Below are positions 6,761 through 14,891 of a stretch of 64,000 nt of DNA, one piece after another. The notes under the pieces were generated by a model. The model was not told where the DNA came from, ran no database searches, and saw only the letters and a list, made by a program, of their open reading frames with translations. Position numbers and translations under genes: made by a program. The stretch covers positions 23,401-87,400 of the forward strand of contig JBOFJQ010000004.1 in NCBI GenBank assembly GCA_051656905.1. The letters are read 5' to 3'. How positions within the stretch are numbered: the stretch's first letter is position 1; the number at the start of each line of letters is the position of its first letter. The DNA comes from JAGNZR01 sp051656905 (GTDB lineage Bacteria > Fusobacteriota > Fusobacteriia > Fusobacteriales > Fusobacteriaceae).

Positions 6761-6998
6761 AGAAGAATCAGCTTATAGAGAAATAAGAGATATGTTCCAA
6801 GCTTTAGTCCATGGGGGAATAATAGAGTTAAAGGAAGAATATTATAAAACAAGTGCAGGATATATTGAAATGTACTTGCTCACAGAGATTGAAGAAGGAG
6901 ATAATGCAGAATTCAATCATGATGATTATATAGTTAAATATGATGTGGTTGAAGGATATGAATCTAATTTAGAAATAGTGTTTGAATGGTATAAGTAA
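6747..6998 (+). CDS. Hypothetical early phage protein, 83 aa
   Basis: ATG 6747 lies behind GAAGGAGG. The protein is acidic (REESAYREIRDMFQALVHGG, then ITEIEEG and NHDDYIVKYD motifs) with a predicted alpha/beta mix and no family I know. It belongs to the early transcript and overlaps the next gene by one base (TAATG). Confidence 0.6.
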   Translation: MQITREESAYREIRDMFQALVHGGIIELKEEYYKTSAGYIEMYLLTEIEEGDNAEFNHDDYIVKYDVVEGYESNLEIVFEWYK

Positions 6999-7225
6999 TG
7001 AATAGTGCCAAAAATTTAATTAAGGATATGAATAGAGATCTTCCAATCGGAGAAAAATTCAAGCAAGGCAAATATCTGTTTTTAATAAAAGAAAGCACAG
7101 ATCACTATTGTGAAGGTTGTGATTTTATAGAAAAAACTTGCAATATGATTGAAAATCTTCCCTATTGCTTTTCAGAAGATAGGAAAGATAATAAACATGT
7201 AATATTCCAAAAGGAGGATAATTGA
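6998..7225 (+). CDS. Hypothetical early phage protein with possible zinc site, 75 aa
   Basis: Translation is probably coupled to the previous gene through TAATG. Four cysteines lie in a CEGC-x6-C-x9-C arrangement (roughly residues 39-58), with a preceding His, so a small zinc-binding module is likely. The function is unknown. The stop overlaps the next start. Confidence 0.55.
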   Translation: MNSAKNLIKDMNRDLPIGEKFKQGKYLFLIKESTDHYCEGCDFIEKTCNMIENLPYCFSEDRKDNKHVIFQKEDN

Positions 7226-7614
7226 AGATTAATATATTTATTCAAGAAAAATGCGGCTCAATAATTGAAGAACTACTGGTTATAATTTTCGAAGATAAAA
7301 AAAGTTATGTAATTGATTCTCAGGGTATTTTGTATTTTAGAACTATAACAAAGGTAGCCATTCCAGGCTCAAAAATAACTAAAAAGGATATTGTAAAATT
7401 TCAATCAGGTTCTATATTCAATAATGGTTATAAAACAGTAGAAATTTCTCCAAAAGAAAAATTAATATCACTAAAAACTAATAAAATATTTTCTAAAAAT
7501 ATTAAAGAACAGATTAAAAACTTAAATTTAAAAAAATATGCTGAAGATAACAATAGTTTTGAAATTGAGTTTTTTATTGAAAAACTTGAAAAAAAACAAA
7601 AATGGATTTTTTAA
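7222..7614 (+). CDS. Hypothetical early phage protein, 130 aa
   Basis: I use TTG 7222, four bases after AAGGAGG; no ATG fits the ribosome site. The start overlaps the previous stop (ATTGA). The N-terminal half is strand-rich, the C-terminal half lysine-rich and helical, ending in EKLEKKQKWIF. No domain is recognised. Confidence 0.5.
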   Translation: MKINIFIQEKCGSIIEELLVIIFEDKKSYVIDSQGILYFRTITKVAIPGSKITKKDIVKFQSGSIFNNGYKTVEISPKEKLISLKTNKIFSKNIKEQIKNLNLKKYAEDNNSFEIEFFIEKLEKKQKWIF

Positions 7615-7627
7615 AAAGGAGGAGAGT

Positions 7628-7705
7628 ATGCATAAAGATAAAAAAACATCTGAATTATTACTTCAATTAGAGTTAATTGTTAAATACTCAGGTTATATAT
7701 GCTGA
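7628..7705 (+). CDS. Tiny early phage peptide, 25 aa
   Basis: ATG 7628 sits behind AAGGAGGAG, a near-perfect ribosome site. The short product (helix-like TSELLLQLELIVKY) ends at 7705, overlapping the next gene by seven bases. The next gene has no good site of its own, so this frame may exist mainly to deliver ribosomes to it. Confidence 0.4.
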   Translation: MHKDKKTSELLLQLELIVKYSGYIC

Positions 7706-7929
7706 ATTCAATTAATTTAGACAATATATTAGAACTTCTTAATGATTGGTATTCATTAGAACTAATAGATGGATTCACATGTACAAGATTGAACAAGGTG
7801 ACATTAATTATAATAAATCACAAAAATAAAACTCACTGCTTTATATATGAATCTACTCTCTCTTTAGATAGATGGTGGAAAATTTATTGGATGATTGAAA
7901 ATGAAAGAAAGGAGGAATTGCCTTGGTAG
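7699..7929 (+). CDS. Hypothetical early phage protein, 76 aa
   Basis: ATG 7699 lies inside the end of the preceding 25-codon frame and is probably translated by coupling. The protein has two Trp-rich patches (NDWYSLELIDGFTC, DRWWKIYWMIENE) and a central hydrophobic strand. No family is recognised. Its last codons contain the GGAGGA site of the exonuclease gene. Confidence 0.5.
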   Translation: MLNSINLDNILELLNDWYSLELIDGFTCTRLNKVTLIIINHKNKTHCFIYESTLSLDRWWKIYWMIENERKEELPW

Positions 7930-8516
7930 TAAAAATTCTTTTTCTAGATACGGAAACAGGGGGGCTTACAGAAAATGCTGCATTAACTCAGTTATCTGGA
8001 ATAATTCAAATAAACAAAGAAATTAAAGAAGAATTTAATCTTTTTATAAAACCCTTTGAAGGGTCTCTTGTAAGTGATGAAGCATTAAGAATTCAAAACA
8101 GAACCAGAGAAGAACTTGATACAGATAAATATATACCTGAGAAAACAGCATACAAGCAATTTACAGAGATATTAAATAAGTACGTAGATAAATTTGATAA
8201 AAACGATAAGTTTATTATAGCTGGCTACAATATAAGGTATGACATAGATATAATTAATAGATTTTTTAACAGACAAGGTGACCATTATTTTTTTAGTTAT
8301 GTAGAACCTACAACTCTAGATCCTTTTAACTTAATAGCGATTCTTCAATTATGTGGAATGCTTCCTAAATTGCATAACAATAAACTAGAGTCCTGGTGTA
8401 ATTACTACGATATCAAATTACAAGCTCATGATGCATTAGAAGATATAAAAGCAACTAGAGAACTAATTTATAAATTTGTTAGATTATTTTATCAAAAGAA
8501 ACAGGAGGAAAATTAA
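7923..8516 (+). CDS. DnaQ-like DEDDh 3'-5' exonuclease
   Basis: A 197-aa nuclease of the DnaQ/RNase T superfamily. The four acidic metal ligands and the catalytic His are visible: D9 and E11 in LDTETGG, D107 in GYNIRYD, H169 and D174 in AHDALED. It should trim 3' ends during phage replication or recombination. TTG 7923 is the start best matched to GGAGGA. It directly precedes the Sak4-like ATPase and SSB, a gene order common in phage single-strand annealing modules. Confidence 0.85.
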   Translation: MVVKILFLDTETGGLTENAALTQLSGIIQINKEIKEEFNLFIKPFEGSLVSDEALRIQNRTREELDTDKYIPEKTAYKQFTEILNKYVDKFDKNDKFIIAGYNIRYDIDIINRFFNRQGDHYFFSYVEPTTLDPFNLIAILQLCGMLPKLHNNKLESWCNYYDIKLQAHDALEDIKATRELIYKFVRLFYQKKQEEN

Positions 8517-9149
8517 ATGGCCAATAAAGTTTTATGTCTTGGGGCAAGTGGAACTGGTAAATCATCCTCAATTAGAAATTTAAGTCCTCAAGAAACTTTT
8601 ATCATACAAGTCGTTGAGAAAGATTTACCTTTTAAAAGTTCCAGAAGTAAATACAATTCTGAAAGTAAAAACATTTTAAAAAGAAAAAATGTAAGTGGAA
8701 TAATGAAAGCTTTAGATGGAATTAATAAAATAAAAGAAATAAAAACATTAATAATAGATGATTTTAACTACTGTATGACCTATGGCTATAAGGAAAGAGC
8801 TAAAGATAAAGGATATGAAAAATTTGAAACATTAGCTTTTGGAGTTATAGATATCTTTGAAAAAGTTGATTCAATGAGAGCTGATTTAAATGTATATTTC
8901 ATGGCTCATACTCAAAAAGATAACGAAGGAAAAGTGTCTACTAAAACAATCGGAAAGTTTCTAGATGAAAAAGTTTGCATAGAAGGATTATTTACAATAG
9001 TTACATTATCGCATGGTGCTGATAATGAGTATAGGTTTATAGTAAATGGCATAGAGCCAGCCAAGAGTCCAATGGAAATGTTTGAAACTGATGAGATCGA
9101 TAACGACTTATCATTAATCAATAAAGCAATAGATGAATATTATAAATAA
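8517..9149 (+). CDS. Phage P-loop ATPase, Sak4-like recombinase
   Basis: A 210-aa RecA-fold ATPase with Walker A GASGTGKS (residues 9-16) and Walker B LIIDD near residue 80, followed by the MAHTQKD segment typical of phage AAA_24/Sak4-type proteins. Sak4 proteins promote strand annealing in phage recombination and usually act with the phage SSB, which is the next gene. ATG 8517 follows AGGAGGAAA and starts one base after the exonuclease stop. Confidence 0.8.
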   Translation: MANKVLCLGASGTGKSSSIRNLSPQETFIIQVVEKDLPFKSSRSKYNSESKNILKRKNVSGIMKALDGINKIKEIKTLIIDDFNYCMTYGYKERAKDKGYEKFETLAFGVIDIFEKVDSMRADLNVYFMAHTQKDNEGKVSTKTIGKFLDEKVCIEGLFTIVTLSHGADNEYRFIVNGIEPAKSPMEMFETDEIDNDLSLINKAIDEYYK

Positions 9150-9162
9150 GGGAGTGATGTAA

Positions 9163-9747
9163 ATGTTATGGGATTACAATGAAAAAGATATTGAAAAAGA
9201 ATTAAGTGAAGGTGGAGATTATATCCAATTAAGTGGAAATTACGTAGGAACTATTGAAATAGCTGAAATAGTAAATTCTAAAACAAGTTCAGCTCAAGGT
9301 GTATCTATTACAATTCTAACAGATGAAGGGAAAAGTAGACCTGTATTCTGGTTTAAAAAAGCTGATGGTTCAGTAAATGAATTCGCTAAAGGACAACTTA
9401 ATAGATTAATGTATTTATGCAAAATAAAAGCTAACGAAGCAAAAGAAGAAGAAATAAACGAAAAAATAACTATACCAGTTTTCAAAGATAAAAAAATAGG
9501 AATTTTTCTTGAGGTTAAAACTAAAAATGATAATAACCATGAATACAATGTTAAAGATTTCTTTCATCCTCAGAATAAAAAGACTGCAGATGAAAATAAA
9601 AGTGGTAAAAATGCTGAAAAATTTAAAATTTGGGAAGCTAATTTTAAAAAGAATATATCAGCTTCATCAACTGAGCAAAAACCTAAAGCAGAAACTTCTA
9701 CACAGTCGACTCCAGCTACCAATGAGGACGATGAGTTTCCATTTTAA
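9163..9747 (+). CDS. Phage single-stranded DNA-binding protein (DUF669-like)
   Basis: A 194-aa protein with an N-terminal OB-like half, an unstructured Lys/Thr/Ser-rich linker after residue 130, and an acidic hydrophobic tip DDEFPF, the hallmark by which SSBs recruit partner proteins. The N-terminal pattern (GGDYIQLSGNYVGTIE, then GVSITILTDEG) resembles the DUF669 group of phage SSB-like proteins. ATG 9163 follows GGGAGTGATG. Its position after the Sak4-like ATPase supports a joint role in annealing. Confidence 0.8.
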   Translation: MLWDYNEKDIEKELSEGGDYIQLSGNYVGTIEIAEIVNSKTSSAQGVSITILTDEGKSRPVFWFKKADGSVNEFAKGQLNRLMYLCKIKANEAKEEEINEKITIPVFKDKKIGIFLEVKTKNDNNHEYNVKDFFHPQNKKTADENKSGKNAEKFKIWEANFKKNISASSTEQKPKAETSTQSTPATNEDDEFPF

Positions 9748-9810
9748 TTCTTATAGTTCCCTTAATTTTTTAAGGGAATTACTAAGCATTAAATTAAATA
9801 GGAGGTATTT

Positions 9811-10041
9811 ATGAAAGCTTACAGGCTGAGACGAAATAATAAAAAATTAAAAAAAGGCAATAATAAATTAAGAAAAAAACTAGATTTATCTTACTCTGAA
9901 AATAAAGAAGCTATTTGTAAAATATGTAGTTTAGAACAACTAAATAAAGAATTAGGTGTAAAGAATAAACTTTTTAAATATTCATTGGGAGCAATACTAT
10001 TATTAAAAATTGTAATATTTATATTTAAGGATGTGATTTAA
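9811..10041 (+). CDS. Hypothetical basic protein with C-terminal membrane segment, 76 aa
   Basis: ATG 9811 follows AGGAGG. The first 35 residues are extremely basic (RLRRNNKKLKKGNNKLRKK), the middle is helical with two Cys, and the last 20 residues (YSLGAILLLKIVIFIF) form a probable membrane helix. The function is unknown. Confidence 0.5.
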   Translation: MKAYRLRRNNKKLKKGNNKLRKKLDLSYSENKEAICKICSLEQLNKELGVKNKLFKYSLGAILLLKIVIFIFKDVI

Positions 10042-10140
10042 GTGAAGAAAAATGATTTTTTAAAAGCTATGAAAATTGAATTAAAAGAACAAAAGAAAAG
10101 TTTAAAACACACTAAAACTAGATTTAGAAAAAGCAAATAG
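10042..10140 (+). CDS. Tiny basic phage peptide, 32 aa
   Basis: GTG 10042 directly follows the previous stop, with AAGGATG about ten bases upstream. The product is Lys-rich and probably a single helix. It is followed at once by the GGGGG site of the methyltransferase. Its status as a gene is uncertain. Confidence 0.3.
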   Translation: MKKNDFLKAMKIELKEQKKSLKHTKTRFRKSK

Positions 10141-10148
10141 GGGGTATT

Positions 10149-11078
10149 GTGGAAAAAATAAAAATATTAGAGTTATTTGGTGGAATAGGTTCTGCTAGAA
10201 AGGCACTTATAAATTTAGGAATACCTCACAAATTGATAGATTATGTAGAAATAGATGAAAAGGCTTGTAGCAGTTATAATGCAATGTTTCCAGCTAAGCA
10301 TGATATGCAAACAGTTGTAAATTATAATTTGAAACCAGATATCCTTATACATGGCTCTCCTTGTCAAGACTTTTCAAGAAGCGGAAAAAGATTAGGTGGA
10401 AAAGATGAAGATAAAACTAGGTCTTCTCTAATGTGGGAAACTATTAAAATTATAGAAAGTTTAGGAGTTTGGAAGCCTAAATTTGTTGTATGGGAAAATG
10501 TTAAGGGGGTCTTAGATAAAGATATGATAAATGTGTTCAATAAATATATTTTATCAATGAAAGAATTGGGATATTCAAATAATTTCAAAGTTTTAGATGC
10601 TAGAGATTTTGGAATACCCCAAAAAAGAGAAAGAGTTTTTACAATATCTATATTGGGAAATAAAATATTCAATTTTGATAATTTAGAAAAAAGAAAAATG
10701 AGAAATATATTAGAATTTTTAGAAATTTCTCCAGGAGAAAAATACACAATAAAATCTCCTAGTATGTTAAGTAAAATAAATTGCAAACACACTAGAGCAT
10801 TGACTACTATTAAAACACATTCATTAACAATAACTACTAAGCAAAATAGGTGCCCTAACAGTGGAATAATCGATATAGGGAATAATCAATATAGACTATT
10901 AACTGAAAAAGAATGTTGGAAGCTTATGGGTTTTGATGATGAAGATTTTAGCAAAGCTTTAAAAGAACACCCTAGCAGAGAAGGCTGCCAAAATGGTGTT
11001 TTGTACAAACAAGCTGGCAACAGTATTATCGTTCCTATACTAGAGTCTATATTTAAAGAATTATTAAAGATTAAATAA
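10149..11078 (+). CDS. Phage C5-cytosine DNA methyltransferase
   Basis: A 309-aa enzyme transferring methyl from SAM to cytosine C5. All main motifs appear in order: I LFGGIGSARKAL (residues 9-20), IV GSPCQDFS with the catalytic C72, VI WENVKG, VIII QKRERV, X QAGNSIIVP. The target-recognition region (about 185-260) is short, as in orphan phage enzymes. GTG 10149 follows AGGGGG. No restriction endonuclease is adjacent, so its role is more likely protection from host restriction or regulation. It heads a three-gene set with a radical SAM protein and a second methyltransferase. Confidence 0.92.
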   Translation: MEKIKILELFGGIGSARKALINLGIPHKLIDYVEIDEKACSSYNAMFPAKHDMQTVVNYNLKPDILIHGSPCQDFSRSGKRLGGKDEDKTRSSLMWETIKIIESLGVWKPKFVVWENVKGVLDKDMINVFNKYILSMKELGYSNNFKVLDARDFGIPQKRERVFTISILGNKIFNFDNLEKRKMRNILEFLEISPGEKYTIKSPSMLSKINCKHTRALTTIKTHSLTITTKQNRCPNSGIIDIGNNQYRLLTEKECWKLMGFDDEDFSKALKEHPSREGCQNGVLYKQAGNSIIVPILESIFKELLKIK

Positions 11079-11115
11079 ATTATAGAGATATTACTGAGAA
11101 GGAGAAAATAAAACT

Positions 11116-12084
11116 ATGAAAATATTATTAATAGATGCAGATAGTACTATTCCTAACTTAGCACTAATGAAGTTAAGCACATATCATAAAAAATTAGGGG
11201 ATTCTGTATCTATTCTAAAATTAAATATTCCATATTATCCTAATAAAAAAAAAGATATAAAAACTATTCCTAAAGGGTTTGATAAATACTATTGTTCAAT
11301 CATATTTTTAGGAAATAAAAATTATATAGAAGAAAATGGAAATGTTATTACCTATGGTGGAACTGGAGTAGATTTAAATAAAAAACTAGATAGTTGGATA
11401 GAAAATTTAGAATGCGACTATAGCTTGTACGATGAAAAAGAATTTTCTTATGGATTTATCACAAGGGGATGCATCAGGAATTGTTACTTCTGCTTAGTGC
11501 CTAAGAAGGAAGGAAATATTCATAAAGTTTCTACTATCGATAAAATAGTAAGACATAAAAAAGTAAAATTCTTTGATAATAATATCTTGGCTTACAATAA
11601 TCACTTAGACATTTTAAAAGAATTAGTAGATAAAAAAATAAAATGTTGTTTTAATCAAGGGTTGGATATTAGGCTAATTACTCGAGAAAATTCAGAATTA
11701 TTAAAAAAAATAAAATATATAGGTGAATATATTTTTGCCTTCGACGAATGGGATTTAAAAGATATTATAGAAAAAAAATTAAAGTTACTAGATTGGAGAA
11801 AAGACTGGCAATTTAAATTTTTCATTTATTGCCATCCAAAACAACCGATTAAAGAAATTATCTATAGAATTAATTGGTTAAAAGAAAGAAAAATACTTCC
11901 TTATATAATGAGAGATATAACTTGTTATAGCAGCGAAAACAAAAATTTTTATACAGATATATGCTGTTATACAAACCAAGTACATATTTTTAAAACTATG
12001 ACTTTTGAAGATTTTCTAAATAAGAGACATGTAAAAACGAAGAGAATAGAGGGAAGTCTTAAAATTTATAATGCAAATAAATAA
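11116..12084 (+). CDS. Radical SAM protein of unknown substrate
   Basis: A 322-aa protein with the 4Fe-4S motif C-x3-C-x2-C at C119, C123 and C126 (RGCIRNCYFC). The N-terminus (KILLIDADSTIPNLALMKLS) resembles the truncated B12-binding-like fold that precedes the radical SAM barrel in some families, without an evident cobalamin-binding D-x-H-x-x-G motif. ATG 11116 follows GAGAAGGAG. It lies between two DNA methyltransferase genes on one transcript, which hints at a nucleic-acid modification, but no substrate can be read from the sequence. No 7-deazaguanine genes accompany it. Confidence 0.8.
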   Translation: MKILLIDADSTIPNLALMKLSTYHKKLGDSVSILKLNIPYYPNKKKDIKTIPKGFDKYYCSIIFLGNKNYIEENGNVITYGGTGVDLNKKLDSWIENLECDYSLYDEKEFSYGFITRGCIRNCYFCLVPKKEGNIHKVSTIDKIVRHKKVKFFDNNILAYNNHLDILKELVDKKIKCCFNQGLDIRLITRENSELLKKIKYIGEYIFAFDEWDLKDIIEKKLKLLDWRKDWQFKFFIYCHPKQPIKEIIYRINWLKERKILPYIMRDITCYSSENKNFYTDICCYTNQVHIFKTMTFEDFLNKRHVKTKRIEGSLKIYNANK

Positions 12085-12096
12085 AAGGGGAGTTAT

Positions 12097-13066
12097 ATGA
12101 TTAAAATATTAAATGGAGATTCTAAAAAATTAATAAAGACTTTAGAAAATCAAAGCATCGATTGCGTGGTTACTTCCCCACCTTACTATCGATTAAGAGA
12201 TTATGGTCATAAAGATCAATTAGGAATGGAGAGTTCTCCAGAGAAATTTATAGATAGTTTATGTAATTTGTTTGATGATGTATGGAATGTATTAAAAGAT
12301 ACTGGAACAGTTTTTGTTAATTTAGGAGATACCTACTCAGGTAACGGAAGCATTACTAAAACAGGAAGAAGAGGATTTCTTAAAGGTGAAGAAAATATAA
12401 AATTTAATAAAGGTAATGTTCAAGCTAAAAGAAAAAGCTTAATTGGTATTCCTGCAATGTTCCAACTTGAAATGATTAAAAGAGGTTGGATACTTAGGAA
12501 TAAAATTATTTGGAATAAAACTAATTGTATGCCTGAAAAGATTCAGGATAGATTTACAAATGATTATGAAGAAATATTTTTCTTTACTAAACAGCAAAAA
12601 TATTTTTTTAATAGATTATTTGAGCCCTATTCTGAAAAAAACACTCACTTCATTTAAAAATGGAATCATGCCAGTATCTCATGCATACTTAAAAAATGGA
12701 CTAAAATCTGGAGAAAGTAAAAGCGGAATGAGAAATAGTAAAGAACCTTGGTTAGCAGCTAAATATGCTCAAGGCAGAAATATGAGAACAGTATGGAAGA
12801 TAGCTACGACAGGAACCAAGTTTAGTCATTACTCAACTTTCCCAGTAAAAATAGCCAAAAGATGTATAAAGAGTGGATGTCCTAAAGAAGGGATTGTACT
12901 AGATCCTTTCGCTGGAACAGGAACAACATTATTTGTTGCCAGTACTTTAGGAATGCATTCTATAGGGTTTGAATTAGTTGAAAGAAATTATAAATTTATA
13001 AAAGAAAATATTGTTAACTACCCTAGAAGAGTTAGAGAAGAATTTGAACAGATAGCAATGTTCTAA
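12097..13066 (+). pseudogene. DNA N4/N6 methyltransferase, frameshifted at an A7 tract
   Basis: Two overlapping frames together make one beta-type amino-methyltransferase. The first (12097-12657) carries catalytic motif IV TSPPYY (residues 26-31) and stops after EPYSEKNTHFI. The second frame continues it (TSFKNGIMPVSHAYLKNG onward) and carries SAM motif I LDPFAGTGTT near 12900, ending at 13066. Joining needs a +1 shift at GAAAAAAAC; removing one A from the run at 12635-12641 restores a single frame. This may be inactivation, a phase-variable tract or a sequencing error. ATG 12097 follows AAGGGGAG. Neither half alone has both catalytic and cofactor motifs. Confidence 0.85.
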
Positions 13067-13078
13067 AGGAGTCAATTA

Positions 13079-13306
13079 ATGAACCATAAAAAAGCTTTTC
13101 TGGTTTCTGAAACCATCGCCAAAATTCAGACTATAACAGGATTTTCTTACTTTTTAGATATGGATGAATCAGCTGTATTCGGATTTTATGTAACTGATAA
13201 ATACAATCAAAATAAAGTATTAAAATCCCTAAGTAAAATTAATAAAAAAATGAAATTAAAACACATAATAATTAATGAAAAAGCTATTGTAATAGTCGCT
13301 GAATAA
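13079..13306 (+). CDS. Hypothetical phage protein, 75 aa
   Basis: ATG 13079 follows AAAGGAG. The sequence is a compact alpha/beta pattern (FLDMDESAVFGFYVTD, then a lysine-rich helix and a terminal strand IIINEKAIVIVAE) with no family I recognise. It lies between the methyltransferase and the recombinase on the same strand. Confidence 0.5.
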   Translation: MNHKKAFLVSETIAKIQTITGFSYFLDMDESAVFGFYVTDKYNQNKVLKSLSKINKKMKLKHIIINEKAIVIVAE

Positions 13307-13320
13307 AGAGGAGGAGCAAA

Positions 13321-13401
13321 ATGAAAATAATAATTAGAAGTTCTGGTAAAAAAGTAAAAAATACAATTATTGCAGTATTAAAACAAATTAAAGATAAGTA
13401 G
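13321..13401 (+). CDS. Tiny phage peptide, 26 aa
   Basis: ATG 13321 follows AGAGGAGGAG. The peptide (MKIIIRSSGKKVKNTIIAV and a short basic end) is too short to classify. It immediately precedes the recombinase and may only be a translational lead. Confidence 0.35.
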   Translation: MKIIIRSSGKKVKNTIIAVLKQIKDK

Positions 13402-13408
13402 GTAATTT

Positions 13409-14815
13409 ATGAAAAAAGCAATTATTTATTGTCGGGTTTCAACTACAATGCAAGATGAAAATGACAGTTTAAAAAATCAAATAATGCAATGTGAAAGTTA
13501 TTGCAAAAGTAAAGGCTTGATTGTCACGAACATATTTTCTGACGTCGAATCTGGTACTCATGACGATAGAAAAGAATATTTAAAACTAAAAGAAGAAATA
13601 GAAAAAAATACTTTTGACGTACTTATAGTTTATGAAACAAGCAGAATTTCTAGAAAAATGATAGAGTTACTTACATTTTTAAACTTACTCCAAGAAAAAA
13701 GAATAGATTTTATATCTATAACAGAAAGTATGTTTGATACTACTACCCCGGAAGGTAAATTTGCTATGAGTATTAGATTATCAGTTATACAACTAGAAAG
13801 AGATAATACTGCAAAAAGAGTTACAGAAAGATTAAGATTTAAAGCCAGTCAAGGGCAATATGTTACGGGTTCTCCTCCAAGAGGATATAGACTAGTTAAT
13901 AAAAAATTAGTTATAGATCACGAAATTGCCCCTATGATAAAAGATATTTTTCAATCTTATTTAAACGGTGAAAGCACTTACTCTCTTTGTCAAAAATACA
14001 ATCTTGTTTGGGGCGGAAAGGAAGTTAAAAGAATTCTTGTAAATCCAATTTATGTCGGAAAAATAAGATATGGTAATCGAACAAATTCAAGAGATCAAAA
14101 GATTAAAAATCCTTTTACAGCTCAAGGAACACATGAGCCTATCATAAGCGAAGAAATGTTTGAACAAGTTCAAATAATGCTTAAACAGAAATCACGAATA
14201 TCAAAAAAAAGTATTGAAAATTCAATTTTTAATGGTTTATTAAAATGTTCAAAGTGTGGACATAGCTACATACTTGTTGATAAGAAAAACTATTATGCAT
14301 GTCATTCTAAAAAATTAAAGAATTCTGATAAATTTATTTATAAAAATCTAAAACTTTGTTTAAATAAAAATATAAAATCTGATTTATTAGATAAAACTAT
14401 TATAGAAGCTATTAAAGAAACTATCTTAAATTTAGATAATTTAGATGATATAGATAATCAAGCTAATGATATCTCAAATACTTATGATGAAATTGATAAT
14501 TTAAATAGACAAAAGGATCGTTTATTAGAGGCTTACATAGAATGTAGAATAGATAAAGCTAACTTCATAAAAAAAGAAGCTAAACTTTTGGAAAGAATCT
14601 CTCTTTTAAAAGCAAAAACAAATAAAGTTAGTAAAACAATAAATACTAAGACTAATAAAGAAAGATTGTTAGAATATTTTGAAGAACTTAATCTTGATGA
14701 TAAAGAGAGAGCTGCTGCTATATTAAGATTAATTGTCGATAAGATTATAGTTACTAAAGAACCAGGTACTGCTAAAGATGATTTTACACTAGAATTATAT
14801 TTAAATATTATATAA
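13409..14815 (+). CDS. Large serine recombinase (integrase)
   Basis: A 468-aa site-specific recombinase that would integrate and excise the element. The resolvase domain starts at once, with nucleophile S11 in CRVSTTMQ and the conserved RISR segment (79-82). The recombinase domain follows, and a zinc ribbon uses C280, C283, C298 and C317. A Leu/Lys coiled coil (about 350-405) matches the mobile insert that controls direction. It is the last gene before the chromosomal nfo gene, so one attachment site should lie within about 14,816-14,891. No excisionase-like neighbour is obvious. ATG 13409 has only a weak GTAGG site. Confidence 0.9.
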   Translation: MKKAIIYCRVSTTMQDENDSLKNQIMQCESYCKSKGLIVTNIFSDVESGTHDDRKEYLKLKEEIEKNTFDVLIVYETSRISRKMIELLTFLNLLQEKRIDFISITESMFDTTTPEGKFAMSIRLSVIQLERDNTAKRVTERLRFKASQGQYVTGSPPRGYRLVNKKLVIDHEIAPMIKDIFQSYLNGESTYSLCQKYNLVWGGKEVKRILVNPIYVGKIRYGNRTNSRDQKIKNPFTAQGTHEPIISEEMFEQVQIMLKQKSRISKKSIENSIFNGLLKCSKCGHSYILVDKKNYYACHSKKLKNSDKFIYKNLKLCLNKNIKSDLLDKTIIEAIKETILNLDNLDDIDNQANDISNTYDEIDNLNRQKDRLLEAYIECRIDKANFIKKEAKLLERISLLKAKTNKVSKTINTKTNKERLLEYFEELNLDDKERAAAILRLIVDKIIVTKEPGTAKDDFTLELYLNII

Positions 14816-14841
14816 ATAAGACTTTAATCTAGAGTCTTATT
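14815..14841 (+). terminator. Terminator after the serine recombinase
   Basis: AATAAGACT pairs with AGTCTTATT around a 9-base loop, followed by a T-run. It closes the element's rightward transcript and marks the likely junction zone with the chromosome. Confidence 0.75.
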
Positions 14842-14891
14842 TTTTTATATGGTATACTTTAGTAGTAATAATTTAAAATAGAGGTGAAAAA

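Noticed and set aside
11116..12084. QueE-like 7-deazaguanine synthesis role for the radical SAM protein
   Set aside because: No QueC, QueD, FolE or DNA transglycosylase gene is nearby, and the cysteine spacing C-x3-C-x2-C alone is not diagnostic.
12097..13066. Programmed frameshift joining the two methyltransferase frames
   Set aside because: A +1 shift is required and no stimulatory element or slippery site of the known +1 type is seen; an extra A in the run is simpler.
14816..14891. tRNA gene as integration target
   Set aside because: The interval is only 76 bases, with a terminator and a -10-like box, and no cloverleaf.
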